Assembly (NCBI GenBank): GCA_945861935.1
Contig: CAMAVU010000003.1
Coordinates: 1 to 64,000, forward strand
DNA: 64,000 bases
Reading direction: 5' to 3'
Source: Bifidobacterium breve
GTDB lineage: Bacteria; Actinomycetota; Thermoleophilia; Miltoncostaeales; Miltoncostaeaceae
Part shown: in pieces, positions 53,590 through 62,342 of the stretch
How positions within the stretch are numbered: position 1 is the first letter of the stretch
Layout: each line of letters starts with the position of its first letter
Made by a program: the position numbers and the translations under genes
Notes under the pieces: model-generated
Told to the model about the DNA's origin: nothing
Databases searched by the model: none
What the model saw: the letters and a program-made list of their open reading frames with translations, nothing else

Positions 53590-54995
53590 TAGATACCGCC
53601 CTCGTCCCGTTCGCGCAGGAAGCGCATCATCGTCTCAACACGTGCGACCTTGATGCGGGGGGCGCCGACCTCCTCGCCCATCTGTTGCTCGATGCCGTCG
53701 AGGTAGCGCCAGTCCTCCCATGAGGTCAGTTCGCCCTGCCGCTCGCGCACCAGCCGGGCCAGCACGCGACGGGCGGGGACATCCCGCTCGAGGTGGCCGG
53801 CGCGGAGATCCTGGAGCAGCGTCTCCACCGTCTCCTGGGCGTCCGGCTTGTTGGTGCCGATGATCCCCGTCGGGCCGCGCTTGATCCAGCCCGTGGCGTA
53901 CTCGCCGTACATGGGGCTGCCATCGAGCGGGTTTATCGCGCGGCCGGCCTCGGTGGGAATCGTGGACGTGACCGGGTTGAAGGGCACCCCCGGGATCGGC
54001 ACCCCCTGGTAGCCGATCGCGCGGAACACCAATCCCGTCGGAACCATTTCGCGCTCGTCCGTCATCCGCGCGCGCAGCGTGCCCCTGTCGCCGCGGTACA
54101 GCTCGTTGCGCGCCACCTCGATGCCGTCCACGTGGTCGGTGCCCTGCAGGGCCACGGGTGAGGTGAGGAAGCGCATGATGATGCGCCGGTCGCGCCCTCG
54201 GTCACCGCGGGCGGCGAGCTCACCCAGAATCGCCAGGTTCTTGTCGCGATTGCGATCGGGATGCTGCTCGGCGTCGTGCAACGAGTGGGGATCGAGCACC
54301 AGATCCTCCGGGCGGACGATCACGTCGATGTCGTCGCGCTCGGCCACCTCGCGGAGTTCCTTGGGCGTGAACGCCGCCTGCGCCGGGCCGCGGCGCCCCA
54401 GCATCACGACCTCGCGCAGGTTCCCGTTCCGGAGGGCAGCGACAGCGTGGCGGGCCATGTCAGTGCGCGCCAACTCCTCCGGGGGCAGCACCAGCATGCG
54501 CGCGATGTCCATCGCCACGTTGCCGTTCCCCACCACCACGGCGCGGGACCCGCTGAAGTCGTAGGTGCGGCTGCGATCGAGGGGGCTCGCGTTGTACCAC
54601 GCCACGAACTCCGGCCCGGAATGGCTGCCCGGGAGGTATTCGTGCGGGATGCCCAGACGCCGGTCGGCAGACGCCCCCACCGCGTAGATGACGGCATGGA
54701 AGTACTCCATGAGGTCCTGGTGGCTGATGTGGCGCCCGACCTCGACGTGACCGCGGAAGCGGAATCGCTCGTTGGCCGCGGTCGCCTCGTACACCCGTGC
54801 GACGGACTTGATCTTCTGGTGGTCCGGGGCCACACCCGCGCGCACCAGCCCGAAGGGGGTGGGGACGCGGTCGAACATGTCCACTTGCACGTTGACGCCT
54901 TCATGTGACAGCAGGTGCTCGGCGGCGTAGAAGCCGGCCGGGCCCGAGCCGACGATGGCGACGCGCAGGGGGGAAAGCGGGCTTCCCACCGGCAT
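53589..54995 (-). CDS. fprA: NADPH-ferredoxin reductase (FprA/adrenodoxin reductase type)
   Basis: 468 aa. The FAD fold RVAIVGSGPAGFYAAEHL and the adrenodoxin-reductase phrase PTPFGLVRAGVAPDHQKIK are followed by the NADPH site AVVVGNGNVAMDIARML and VMLGRRGPAQAAFT. The C-terminal FAD motif is GWIKRGPTGIIGTNKPDA. It transfers electrons between NADPH and ferredoxin. No ferredoxin or cytochrome P450 is adjacent. Its stop ends the nine-base repeat array; cofE begins immediately upstream (0-bp gap), so it is probably part of the cofD-cofC-cofE transcript. Confidence 0.94.
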   Translation of the reverse strand: MPVGSPLSPLRVAIVGSGPAGFYAAEHLLSHEGVNVQVDMFDRVPTPFGLVRAGVAPDHQKIKSVARVYEATAANERFRFRGHVEVGRHISHQDLMEYFHAVIYAVGASADRRLGIPHEYLPGSHSGPEFVAWYNASPLDRSRTYDFSGSRAVVVGNGNVAMDIARMLVLPPEELARTDMARHAVAALRNGNLREVVMLGRRGPAQAAFTPKELREVAERDDIDVIVRPEDLVLDPHSLHDAEQHPDRNRDKNLAILGELAARGDRGRDRRIIMRFLTSPVALQGTDHVDGIEVARNELYRGDRGTLRARMTDEREMVPTGLVFRAIGYQGVPIPGVPFNPVTSTIPTEAGRAINPLDGSPMYGEYATGWIKRGPTGIIGTNKPDAQETVETLLQDLRAGHLERDVPARRVLARLVRERQGELTSWEDWRYLDGIEQQMGEEVGAPRIKVARVETMMRFLRERDEGGI

Positions 54996-55796
54996 CTAGA
55001 TCACCACTCCGTCGTCACCGACGCGTGCCCGGAAGACATCCTGATCCTCGCGGCGCACCAGATCGCCCACGCAGCCCGGGGCCGGAGCCGTGTGCAGCCC
55101 GCGCACGAGCACAGCCGGCCGCCCCGACGCCTTGCCGATCAGCATCCCCGCCGCAGCGGCGATCTCGTCGCCGAGCGCCTGATCCGTGGCCACCAAGACT
55201 CTCCCCTCCCTGTCGCGTCCACCACGATGATCGAGTACCGGGTCGAATCCCGCCACCCCAACCGCCACATTCACGAGTCCGCGGCGGAACGCCCGGCCGT
55301 GGGTGTCGGTGATGACGACCCCCACACTGCCAGCCGCGGCACGGGAGACGGCGTGCTGAATCCGCCGCGCCGAGGCATCCGGGTCGACCGGAAGCAGTAC
55401 CACGGTGCCATCGGCCGTGTTCGAGGCATCCACGCCGGCATTCGCGCAGATGAACCCGTGATGCGTCTCGCAGATCACCAGCGACCTGCGGCGGCGCACG
55501 ACTGCGCGGCTCTCATTCAGGATCACCTGGCACAGCGCCGCGTCCTTCCCGGTCTCCCCGGCCAACCGACGGGCAGCGTCGCCCGGGCGCACATCGGCCA
55601 GACGCACCACGCGCCCCTCGGCTTTGCTCACCACCTTCTGCGCTACCACCAGCACGTCACCCGGCAGCACGCCGGCGTCGAGAGCCAGAGAGGCGAGCAT
55701 CATGGCGATGTCGTCGCCGGGCATCACCTCGGGGAGCACCCCCAGCACCACGATGTGCACCTCGTCCGCGGGAGCCGCGCCGCGCAGCGGGCTCAC
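54996..55796 (-). CDS. cofE: Coenzyme F420-0:L-glutamate ligase (single-domain CofE)
   Basis: 266 aa from GTG at 55796, overlapping the cofC stop (GTGA). Characteristic segments: DVLVVAQKVVSKAEGR, LICETHHGFICANAGVDASN and GVVITDTHGRAFRRGLVNVAVGVAGFDP. It adds gamma-linked glutamates to F420-0 using GTP. Unlike mycobacterial FbiB there is no C-terminal nitroreductase-like domain, so reduction of dehydro-F420-0, if used, must be done by another protein. It lies between cofC and fprA. Confidence 0.95.
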   Translation of the reverse strand: MSPLRGAAPADEVHIVVLGVLPEVMPGDDIAMMLASLALDAGVLPGDVLVVAQKVVSKAEGRVVRLADVRPGDAARRLAGETGKDAALCQVILNESRAVVRRRRSLVICETHHGFICANAGVDASNTADGTVVLLPVDPDASARRIQHAVSRAAAGSVGVVITDTHGRAFRRGLVNVAVGVAGFDPVLDHRGGRDREGRVLVATDQALGDEIAAAAGMLIGKASGRPAVLVRGLHTAPAPGCVGDLVRREDQDVFRARVGDDGVVI

Positions 55797-56461
55797 CCGG
55801 TCGCCTCCGGCACGCCATGCCACAACCCCAACCGCACGAGCGCACGTCCCGTTGCGCCGTCGGGCTCCCGCCGGACCAGTTCCAGAAGGTCCTCCGGCGT
55901 ATCCACGTCGAGGGCCATACCGGGGTGGTACACGACATCCGCGGTGATCCCGGCGGCGGCGGCGCGCGCCAGGTGCTCCCCGAGCGACCCGGGACCCAGC
56001 GCAGGCACAATCACCGAGGACGGCGTGAGCAGCATCGCGTTGGTGCCCGTGGCGTCCTCCGAGCGGGCCAGCACCACGGCGTCACCATCGGGGGCCGCCC
56101 CGATCAGGTGGTCCACATCGGCCGCAGTCATCAGCGGCAGGTCACTCACCACCACCAGCGCACTGTGGGAATCGAGGGAGGCGATGCCGCGCGAGACCGC
56201 GGCGTTGATACCCCTGGGCGGGTCGTGGTCAGGAACCGTCCGCGCACCGACGCTCTCGGCCACCGCCCGCGCCCGGTGGTCGGAGGTCACCACCACGATC
56301 TCGCCCAAACGGGTGCTGCCGGCGAGCGCCGCCAGCACGTCCCCCAGCATCGCCGACTGGAACACGCGGCGCTCGGCGCGATCGAGCACCCCCGAAAGCC
56401 GCCCGAGCGCATAGCCCAGACGCTTGACGGGTACCACCGCGCCCACATCGTGCGCCGCCAT
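55793..56461 (-). CDS. cofC: 2-phospho-L-lactate/phosphoenolpyruvate guanylyltransferase
   Basis: 222 aa. The start VVPVKRLGYALGRLSGVLDRAER, EIVVVTSDHRA, ALVVVSDLPLMTAADVDHLI and the late GMALDVDTPEDLLELV are those of CofC/FbiD nucleotidyltransferases. It activates 2-phospholactate or phosphoenolpyruvate with GTP for CofD. Its start overlaps the cofD stop by one base and its end overlaps cofE by 4 bp, so the three are translated together. Confidence 0.94.
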   Translation of the reverse strand: MAAHDVGAVVPVKRLGYALGRLSGVLDRAERRVFQSAMLGDVLAALAGSTRLGEIVVVTSDHRARAVAESVGARTVPDHDPPRGINAAVSRGIASLDSHSALVVVSDLPLMTAADVDHLIGAAPDGDAVVLARSEDATGTNAMLLTPSSVIVPALGPGSLGEHLARAAAAGITADVVYHPGMALDVDTPEDLLELVRREPDGATGRALVRLGLWHGVPEATG

Positions 56462-57384
56462 CAGCCCACCGCCCCGATGACGACCCGCGCAAGCCGCTCA
56501 CGGGCCGCCCGGTCCGGCATGAGGATGTCCGTGAGCACGGGCCGCACCCCGAGGGCCTCGATGCCCGCCGCCTCGGCTTCATCCGACTCGTGGATGACGA
56601 AGGTCGAGCAGACGTCCGCATAGATCTCCGCCATCTGCCGGGCAGAGCACTCGGTGTACCCGGCGCCGCGCAGGAACTTCTCGGCAGGCCCCTCCACCGC
56701 CGCCCCACCCACGATGGGGCTCACGCCGACCACGCGATCGCGGCGCGCAGCCACGGCATCACGGACGCCCGGCACGCCCAGGATGGTCCCAATGGAGACG
56801 ATGGGGCTGGACGGCGCGATCACGATGAGGTCGGCGGCTGCGATGGCCTCGAGCACCCCGGGCGCGGGCGCGGCGTCAGCCAGGCCCTCAGCCCGGATGG
56901 ACGTGATCTCCTCCCGCGCCCCGTCGCGCACCAGATACTCCTGGAACCGCCGTTCCCCCGTCGCCGTGGCGATGATCGTGCGCACCGGGTCGTCGCTCAT
57001 GGGCAGGACCCGGGCCTCCACACCCAGATGGACGCGCAGGTCGTCCACCACCTCCGATAGCCGTGCACCGCCCTGGATCATGAGCGTGCGGTGGATGTGC
57101 GTCGCCAGGTCCCGGTCGCCCAGCCCGAACCAGGCGTCGCGGCCGTAGGTGGCGAGCCCCTCGAGGCAGCGGAACGTGTCGTCCGCATATCCCCACCCCC
57201 GTTCGGCCACCACGCCAGCAAGGCAGTAGAGGTTGATGTCGAGGTCGGGACAGACCAACAGGCCGAAGAGATCCCCGTCGTCGCCCGTGTTGACGATCGC
57301 CACGAGGTCGCGCTGCCCGTGGGCGAGCGCGATTCCGTGCACCATCTTCGAACCGCCGGTGCCCCCGGCAAGCGCCACGATCAC
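56461..57384 (-). CDS. cofD: 2-phospho-L-lactate transferase (CofD/FbiA)
   Basis: 307 aa, GTG start. The N-terminal IVALAGGTGGSKMVHGIAL, VNTGDDGDLFGLLVCPDLD (metal and FO binding) and LGDRDLATHIHRT are diagnostic. The later AAADLIVIAPSSPIVSIG and VGVSPIVGGAAVEGPA complete the family pattern. It transfers the phospholactyl (or phosphoenolpyruvyl) group to FO, giving F420-0 or its dehydro form. It is the first gene of the minus-strand cof operon, 9 bp after the DMT transporter. Confidence 0.96.
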   Translation of the reverse strand: MIVALAGGTGGSKMVHGIALAHGQRDLVAIVNTGDDGDLFGLLVCPDLDINLYCLAGVVAERGWGYADDTFRCLEGLATYGRDAWFGLGDRDLATHIHRTLMIQGGARLSEVVDDLRVHLGVEARVLPMSDDPVRTIIATATGERRFQEYLVRDGAREEITSIRAEGLADAAPAPGVLEAIAAADLIVIAPSSPIVSIGTILGVPGVRDAVAARRDRVVGVSPIVGGAAVEGPAEKFLRGAGYTECSARQMAEIYADVCSTFVIHESDEAEAAGIEALGVRPVLTDILMPDRAARERLARVVIGAVG

Positions 57385-57393
57385 GGGGCGAGG

Positions 57394-58275
57394 CTACCAG
57401 CGCAGGCGCGGCGCCAGCACCATCCACAGCCCCGCGCACACGAGCAGCAGGCCCGCCCACAGGCGTGGGCCGGGAACGTCCCCGAGCAGCGGCCATGCCG
57501 TGAGCACCCCGATCACCGGGACGAGGAAGAACCATGCCGACACGCGGCCGGCATCGCCACGGCCCAGAGCCATGTAGAAGAGCGCGAAGGGAACCGCGTT
57601 CCCGACGAGGGCGATGAGCACGATGAGACCGATCTCCCGCGGGCCCGTGGTGCCCGGGGCGCCCCCCGCCGCAAGGCCGATGACGGCGAGCATGGCCGCA
57701 CCGATGAGCATCTGCCAACCGGCGATGGCGACCGGGCGGGCGCCGGCACGCAGGCGGCCGGATACCGCCACGGTGCCGATGGCCCATGCGATGGCGCCGA
57801 CCACCACGAGCACCGACACCCACGAGACGCTGAGCGGCCAGAGCGGCCCCTGCCAGACAGCGGCCGCGGCACCCACCAGACCCACGGCCAGACCGGCCCA
57901 CTGGCGCCCGGTGAGGCGCTCGCCGAGGAACATGACCGCCAGGGCCGCGACGAAGAGCGGGTCGGTATTCGAGAGCACCGCCGCGGTTCCCGCGCCCTCC
58001 TCGGCGATCCCGACGAACGTGGCGCCGTAGAAGATTGCGGACTGGGTGACCGCGAGGATGAGCACCACCCGCCATTCGGCACCAGGGAGGACCGGGCGGC
58101 CCAGGAGGGCGAGGGCACCGATGATGATGGCGCCCCCCAGCCCGATGCGCGCTGCTGCCGCCAGCAGAGGGGGCCACGACTCCACCAGCAGCGCCGAGGG
58201 CACGTAGGCCAGCCCCCATGCCGCCATCGCGAGAACGGCCAGCATCGACGCCGGCGCCGGGCGCCGGGGGGTCAT
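57394..58275 (-). CDS. DMT-superfamily transporter (two EamA domains)
   Basis: 293 aa from ATG at 58275 (MTPRRPAPAS); the frame is open to 58419 but the added residues are basic and proline-rich. Ten transmembrane helices in two EamA repeats are visible, each ending in a GE-containing loop (FLGERLTGRQWAG and LLGDVPGPRLWAG). Probably a metabolite exporter. It is directly upstream of cofD (9 bp) and may be in the same transcript, but a role in F420 metabolism is not established. Confidence 0.87.
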   Translation of the reverse strand: MTPRRPAPASMLAVLAMAAWGLAYVPSALLVESWPPLLAAAARIGLGGAIIIGALALLGRPVLPGAEWRVVLILAVTQSAIFYGATFVGIAEEGAGTAAVLSNTDPLFVAALAVMFLGERLTGRQWAGLAVGLVGAAAAVWQGPLWPLSVSWVSVLVVVGAIAWAIGTVAVSGRLRAGARPVAIAGWQMLIGAAMLAVIGLAAGGAPGTTGPREIGLIVLIALVGNAVPFALFYMALGRGDAGRVSAWFFLVPVIGVLTAWPLLGDVPGPRLWAGLLLVCAGLWMVLAPRLRW

Positions 58276-58659
58276 CGGTGCGCTGTCGCGGCGCAGGGGC
58301 GCATCCGGAGGTGGTTCTCCGTGGGCCGCCGGGATCCTGCTTGCCGGCCGACACGGGTGGGCGACGTGACCGCCCGTTGCCTTACGTTGTAGCCTTACGC
58401 TGTAGCAGTGCACCATCACACTTTGTAAACATTGTCACGAGTGTAGGCGACCCCCGTAAACGCGCATGGTGTCTGGTGTTTCGCACTCGTTACACGCCTT
58501 GCAACTGGCCATGCAGGGCCTTGTCGGGCCGTTCGTTCGTGACATATGCTGCCTGCATCACCTGGGGGCAGGCTTCAATCCCGGCTCGACCGGGGCGGGG
58601 CACGAACTCAGGCTCACTAATGCAACACCCTATGACTCTTCAAGGGGGGGACGCCACTA
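58276..58659. promoter_or_regulatory. Divergent control region upstream of the decarboxylase-like pair
   Basis: 384 bp without a gene, AT-richer than the rest. Two 13-bp direct repeats GCCTTACG(T/C)TGTA lie at 58379-58391 and 58392-58404. A candidate promoter is TTGTCG (58521-58526) and TATGCT (58545-58550) with an 18-bp spacer, about 110 bp before the first start. AGGGGGG precedes the ATG at 58660. The direct repeats could be an operator. Confidence 0.5.
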
Positions 58660-59685
58660 ATGGCCGACCAGTTTGCTGTTACCTACATCCCTGGTGCCGA
58701 GACCGGGGAAATCCCGCCGTCGCCCGTCGATCGTGACGAGAAGACTGCGTTCATCTACAGCCTCGTCGACCCCGTCTGGGACATCGACACGCTGCCGCTG
58801 ACCTACACCAACTCGCGCTGGTCAGCGTTCTTCTACCGTGCCGACGAGAAGCGCCTGCGCCGCGTGGTGCCGGACTGCCTCGACGTCGAGGACGACGTTA
58901 TTGAGCACTGGTACGTGGACCACCGCAACACCATGCTTGGCCCGTACCTGGAGTGGGGCCTCACGGTCGCCGCTTCGCACAAGGCTGGCGATGGTAAGAC
59001 CTACTACGCCGGTTACTACCCGTACATGTACCTCACGCAGGACGCCGCGATCGACGCCGGTCGCGTGCTGGGTTTCCCGAAGAAGGAAGCCTTCATCCGC
59101 ATCAACGAGCACGGTGGCGCACCGGACGACGGTTACGGCGTCTACGACGGCCACAACTGGAAGTGGAACCACTTCTCGTTCATGATGATCCGTAACGGTT
59201 ACGTGATCCACAGCGTCATTGGTAAGTACGACGACGCTGAGCTCTCGGCCAAGCCGGCTTTCTACGGCAACACCGAGTACGGCCGCATGAACATGAAGGT
59301 TGTTACCGCTCCGGACGTCTCGAGCTCCGAGTGGCAGCTGGTGTACCTGCCTTCGCTGGTCACCAAGGGCCTCGCAGACCTCATTGGTCGTCCCGAGACC
59401 GAAGGTGCCCACCGCTTCCAGGTGAAGCCGGAGAGCATCCGTACCACGTCGCCGGACAACATCGAGTGGTTCCAGCAGGCGACTCCGTTCGACAACCTCG
59501 GCGCGGAGCTGCCGGTGGGCGAGATGATCGGTCTCATGACCTTCTCGTTCGACCTCATCATCCCGGCGGGCATGACCCTCTGGACCGAGACCTACACGCG
59601 CGACGCGACGTGGGCCGGCGCGGCTAAGCCTTACCGTTACGGTCTCCGTCACCGCTTCCCGAAGCCCATCGGCCTCGGCGCGTAA
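58660..59685 (+). CDS. Acetoacetate-decarboxylase superfamily protein 1
   Basis: 341 aa with AGGGGGG before the ATG. The middle of the protein matches the acetoacetate decarboxylase fold, with the Schiff-base lysine pair in LGFPKKEAF (K141/K142) after YYAGYYPYMYLTQDAA. GLMTFSFDLIIPAG lies near the end. It is longer than classical enzymes (about 245 aa). Codons ending in T (GGT, CGT, GTT) are more frequent than in neighbouring genes, usual for highly expressed genes in GC-rich genomes. The paralogue follows 28 bp later. Substrate not known; a small 3-oxo acid is possible. Confidence 0.85.
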   Translation: MADQFAVTYIPGAETGEIPPSPVDRDEKTAFIYSLVDPVWDIDTLPLTYTNSRWSAFFYRADEKRLRRVVPDCLDVEDDVIEHWYVDHRNTMLGPYLEWGLTVAASHKAGDGKTYYAGYYPYMYLTQDAAIDAGRVLGFPKKEAFIRINEHGGAPDDGYGVYDGHNWKWNHFSFMMIRNGYVIHSVIGKYDDAELSAKPAFYGNTEYGRMNMKVVTAPDVSSSEWQLVYLPSLVTKGLADLIGRPETEGAHRFQVKPESIRTTSPDNIEWFQQATPFDNLGAELPVGEMIGLMTFSFDLIIPAGMTLWTETYTRDATWAGAAKPYRYGLRHRFPKPIGLGA

Positions 59686-59713
59686 ACCAGAGCCCAGAGA
59701 GAGGAAATTCACA

Positions 59714-60733
59714 ATGGGACAGATTGTTGACGTTACGTCGACCCCGTGGATCGACTCGGGCGACGCGCCACCGCTGGCGCTCGACCGTGACAAGCGCGAC
59801 ATCATCAGTCAGGGTATCGCTGACCCGCTCGTCGACTACGACATCGTGCCGCTCACGTACACGAACTCGCGCTGGAGCGCGTTCTTCTACCGGTGCACCG
59901 AGGCAGACCTGAAGCACGTTCTGCCGAAGTGCCTCGACCTTGAGGACGACGTCATCGAGTTCTGGTACGTCGACCACCTTCACACCGGACTTGGCCCGTA
60001 CGGCGAGTTCGGCTTGACGGTGGCCGCATCCCACAAGGGTGGGGACGGCATCACGTACTACGCCGGGTACTACCCGTACATGTACCTCACGCAGGACGCC
60101 GCTGTGTTCGCCGGCCGTGAGCCCTTCGGATTCCCGAAGAAGATCGCCTACATCGTCTCGCAGGAGCACGGTGGCAAGGAGGACGATGGCTACGGTGGGT
60201 TCGGCAACGACTACTTCAACTTCACGATGGAGCGTCGCGGCTACCTGATTCACACCGCAACAGGCCGTTACGACGACGCAGCGCTGCCGGCGAAGCCGGC
60301 GTTCTACGGCGACCCGAGCTACGGCCGCATGAACCTCCGTCTCATCACGGATCCGTCGCTCAAGACCACCAAGTGGGACTTGACGTACCTTCCGTCGACC
60401 GTCACGCCGGGGCTTGCCGCGGCAATGGGCCGGCCGGAGACCGAGGGCCAGCACCGCTTCCAGTTGAAGCCCGAGTCGATCCGTACCGCTTCGGCGGGGG
60501 CGATCCGCTCGTGGGCGCTTCAGGCGACCCCGTGGGACAACATGGGTGCGATGCTGCCGGTGAGCGAGATGATCGGGCTGATGACTTTCAGCTTCGACCT
60601 GATCATTCCGGGAGCCGACACCCTCTGGACCCAGACCATCGAGCGCACGGACGAGGACCTGATGGACCTGCTGTTCTCGACCCCGTACAAGTACACGATG
60701 CGTCACCGCTTCCCGCAGCCTCCTGGCGTCTGA
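59714..60733 (+). CDS. Acetoacetate-decarboxylase superfamily protein 2
   Basis: 339 aa with AGAGAGGA nine bases before the ATG. It is a close paralogue of the preceding protein, sharing LPLTYTNSRWSAFFYR, the TYYAGYYPYMYLTQDAA block, and the lysines in FGFPKKIAYI (K142/K143). The two may form a mixed complex, or one may have taken a new substrate. The codon pattern again suggests high expression. It is followed by a classic terminator. Confidence 0.85.
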   Translation: MGQIVDVTSTPWIDSGDAPPLALDRDKRDIISQGIADPLVDYDIVPLTYTNSRWSAFFYRCTEADLKHVLPKCLDLEDDVIEFWYVDHLHTGLGPYGEFGLTVAASHKGGDGITYYAGYYPYMYLTQDAAVFAGREPFGFPKKIAYIVSQEHGGKEDDGYGGFGNDYFNFTMERRGYLIHTATGRYDDAALPAKPAFYGDPSYGRMNLRLITDPSLKTTKWDLTYLPSTVTPGLAAAMGRPETEGQHRFQLKPESIRTASAGAIRSWALQATPWDNMGAMLPVSEMIGLMTFSFDLIIPGADTLWTQTIERTDEDLMDLLFSTPYKYTMRHRFPQPPGV

Positions 60734-60766
60734 GTTCACCTCAGATACGGAAGCAGCAGCACCCTT

Positions 60767-60800
60767 GGGGGTGGGCCTTCGGGCCCACCCCCTACTTTTT
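60767..60800 (+). terminator. Intrinsic terminator with UUCG tetraloop
   Basis: GGGGGTGGGCC (60767-60777) pairs exactly with 60782-60792 around a TTCG loop, followed by TACTTTTT. This is the clearest rho-independent terminator in the window and lies 33 bp after the second decarboxylase-like gene. Confidence 0.92.
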
Positions 60801-60893
60801 GCCCCCACGATCCCGGCCGTCAGCGACGGCACCGCAACCGGGGTCGCCGCCACGGTCGCGCTCATCACGCGGCGCTGACCCTCCGACACCCTC

Positions 60894-62264
60894 CTAGTAC
60901 ATGTGCACCGGGGTTCCCTGCGTCGCGAACTCGTACACCAACGGCGCGAACGGCGACGCGATCCGCACGCATCCATGCGATGCCGGGTACCCGGGCACAT
61001 ACGGGTACTCATGGAAGGCGTAGCCGCCGGTGAAGTACGACGCGTACGGCATCCAACTGCTGAACGGCCGTGACCAGCTCATGACCTCCTTGCGGATGAT
61101 CGAGTAGTCCCCGCGCGGCGTGTTGTCGGCCGCCCCGCTCGAAATGTGGATCGCGTGGGTGACCTTGCCGCCATCCACGAGCAGCAGCACCTGGCGGTCG
61201 ATGTCGCCCTCCAACCACCTCCCCCGGCCCGTGAAACGCGGCTCCGGGCGGCCCGCGGTCGCCATGCGCTCCTGAGTGCCGGCATCCGCGCTGCCGGTGC
61301 GCTCGAGGCCATTCCAGCCCTGAACGGCCATGAGGGCCTGGGACAGCGCGTAGTCCGAGGTGTTCGCCGGTGTTGACTTCGCCGGGAGATACCCCTGGGC
61401 GGCGAGGCGCTTCACCTGCCCGGTCGGGACATCCAGTTCGAGCGTGTGCCGGAGGAGGTCACGCAGCGCGGGAGTGATGCGCTGGGGCGCGGCGAGCAGC
61501 GCCGATGCGTGCGGGGCCCTCGGCACGGTGATGAGCCTGATGTCGTCGTTGGTCCAGCCGGCCCTGACCAGCCGATCACGCAGTTGCATGGTCAGCCGGG
61601 GGGCGACGGCGGCGTCGGCGGAACCACGTACCAGCGTGATGTGCTGCCCCTGGTTCCGGTGCCCGATCGTCGAGTTGCCCCGCAACTGCAGGGGGAGGAC
61701 CACCTGCCGGGTGGACGGGTCGAGCACGACGGACCGGGAGGGATCAAACGCCGACACACCGAGGGCGCCGTCCACACGGCTCGGCAGGCTGGTCGTCATC
61801 CTGACGGCGAACGCCGCGCCACTCGACTCGCCCAGCGTCACCAGCCGCGTGCTGTCCATGTCTGTGCGCCGGTCGAGCACGTTCAGCAGTTCGGCAACCG
61901 CTGTGGCGTCCACAGCACGACGATCAGCCTGCAGCGGGTACCAGCACGGCTGATCCCCCAGCGCCGCGCATGGCAGGGCGTCGAGCGCCACAGCCACCGC
62001 ACCGGCAGAGTGCACCGAGTAGCCGAAGCGGTCGAGCGCGTCCTCTGCCGTGGTCCCCTCGCCCGCGAAGATGACGACGACGGGCGGGCTGGTGCCCTTC
62101 GGGGGCGCAGGGGGCAGGCTGATGACCGCATGGCGCATCAGCCCGGCCGAGGTGAACACCACGTCCTCGGCATCCGCCAGCCCGGTGGCCGGCGCCACGA
62201 GGACCGCCGCGCACGACGCGGCCACGCCAATCGTGACGATCCGCACCGACCTCCTGCGCCTCAT
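60894..62264 (-). CDS. Exported alpha/beta-hydrolase fused to an L,D-transpeptidase
   Basis: 456 aa from ATG at 62264. An N-terminal basic/hydrophobic signal (MRRRRSVRIVTIGVAASC) is followed by an alpha/beta-hydrolase domain with the nucleophile elbow GESSGA (Ser147) and a late histidine PRAPHA. A short peptidoglycan-binding-like helical region (about 305-345) follows, and then a YkuD domain. The YkuD site is SHGCVRI with His430 and Cys432 after HEYPYVPGYPA. The second half would make 3,3-crosslinks or attach proteins to peptidoglycan; the first could cleave an ester or amide at the wall. The fusion is unusual. The next gene is divergent, 78 bp away. Confidence 0.82.
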   Translation of the reverse strand: MRRRRSVRIVTIGVAASCAAVLVAPATGLADAEDVVFTSAGLMRHAVISLPPAPPKGTSPPVVVIFAGEGTTAEDALDRFGYSVHSAGAVAVALDALPCAALGDQPCWYPLQADRRAVDATAVAELLNVLDRRTDMDSTRLVTLGESSGAAFAVRMTTSLPSRVDGALGVSAFDPSRSVVLDPSTRQVVLPLQLRGNSTIGHRNQGQHITLVRGSADAAVAPRLTMQLRDRLVRAGWTNDDIRLITVPRAPHASALLAAPQRITPALRDLLRHTLELDVPTGQVKRLAAQGYLPAKSTPANTSDYALSQALMAVQGWNGLERTGSADAGTQERMATAGRPEPRFTGRGRWLEGDIDRQVLLLVDGGKVTHAIHISSGAADNTPRGDYSIIRKEVMSWSRPFSSWMPYASYFTGGYAFHEYPYVPGYPASHGCVRIASPFAPLVYEFATQGTPVHMY

Positions 62265-62342
62265 CGCGTGCTCCTGATCGGGAGTCGTCCGACCGTATTC
62301 TGCGCCGCCGGGGACCGCCCCTCCCCATGTATCTTCCGCGCC

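Noticed and set aside
53493-53723. GVP-repeat peptide encoded by the nine-base tandem repeat
   Set aside because: The repeat is explained by slippage of the REP arm; the frame then runs antisense through fprA.
54915-56414. 499-aa open frame antisense to cofE and cofC
   Set aside because: Low-complexity, His/Arg/Ser-rich; the minus-strand genes are unmistakable.
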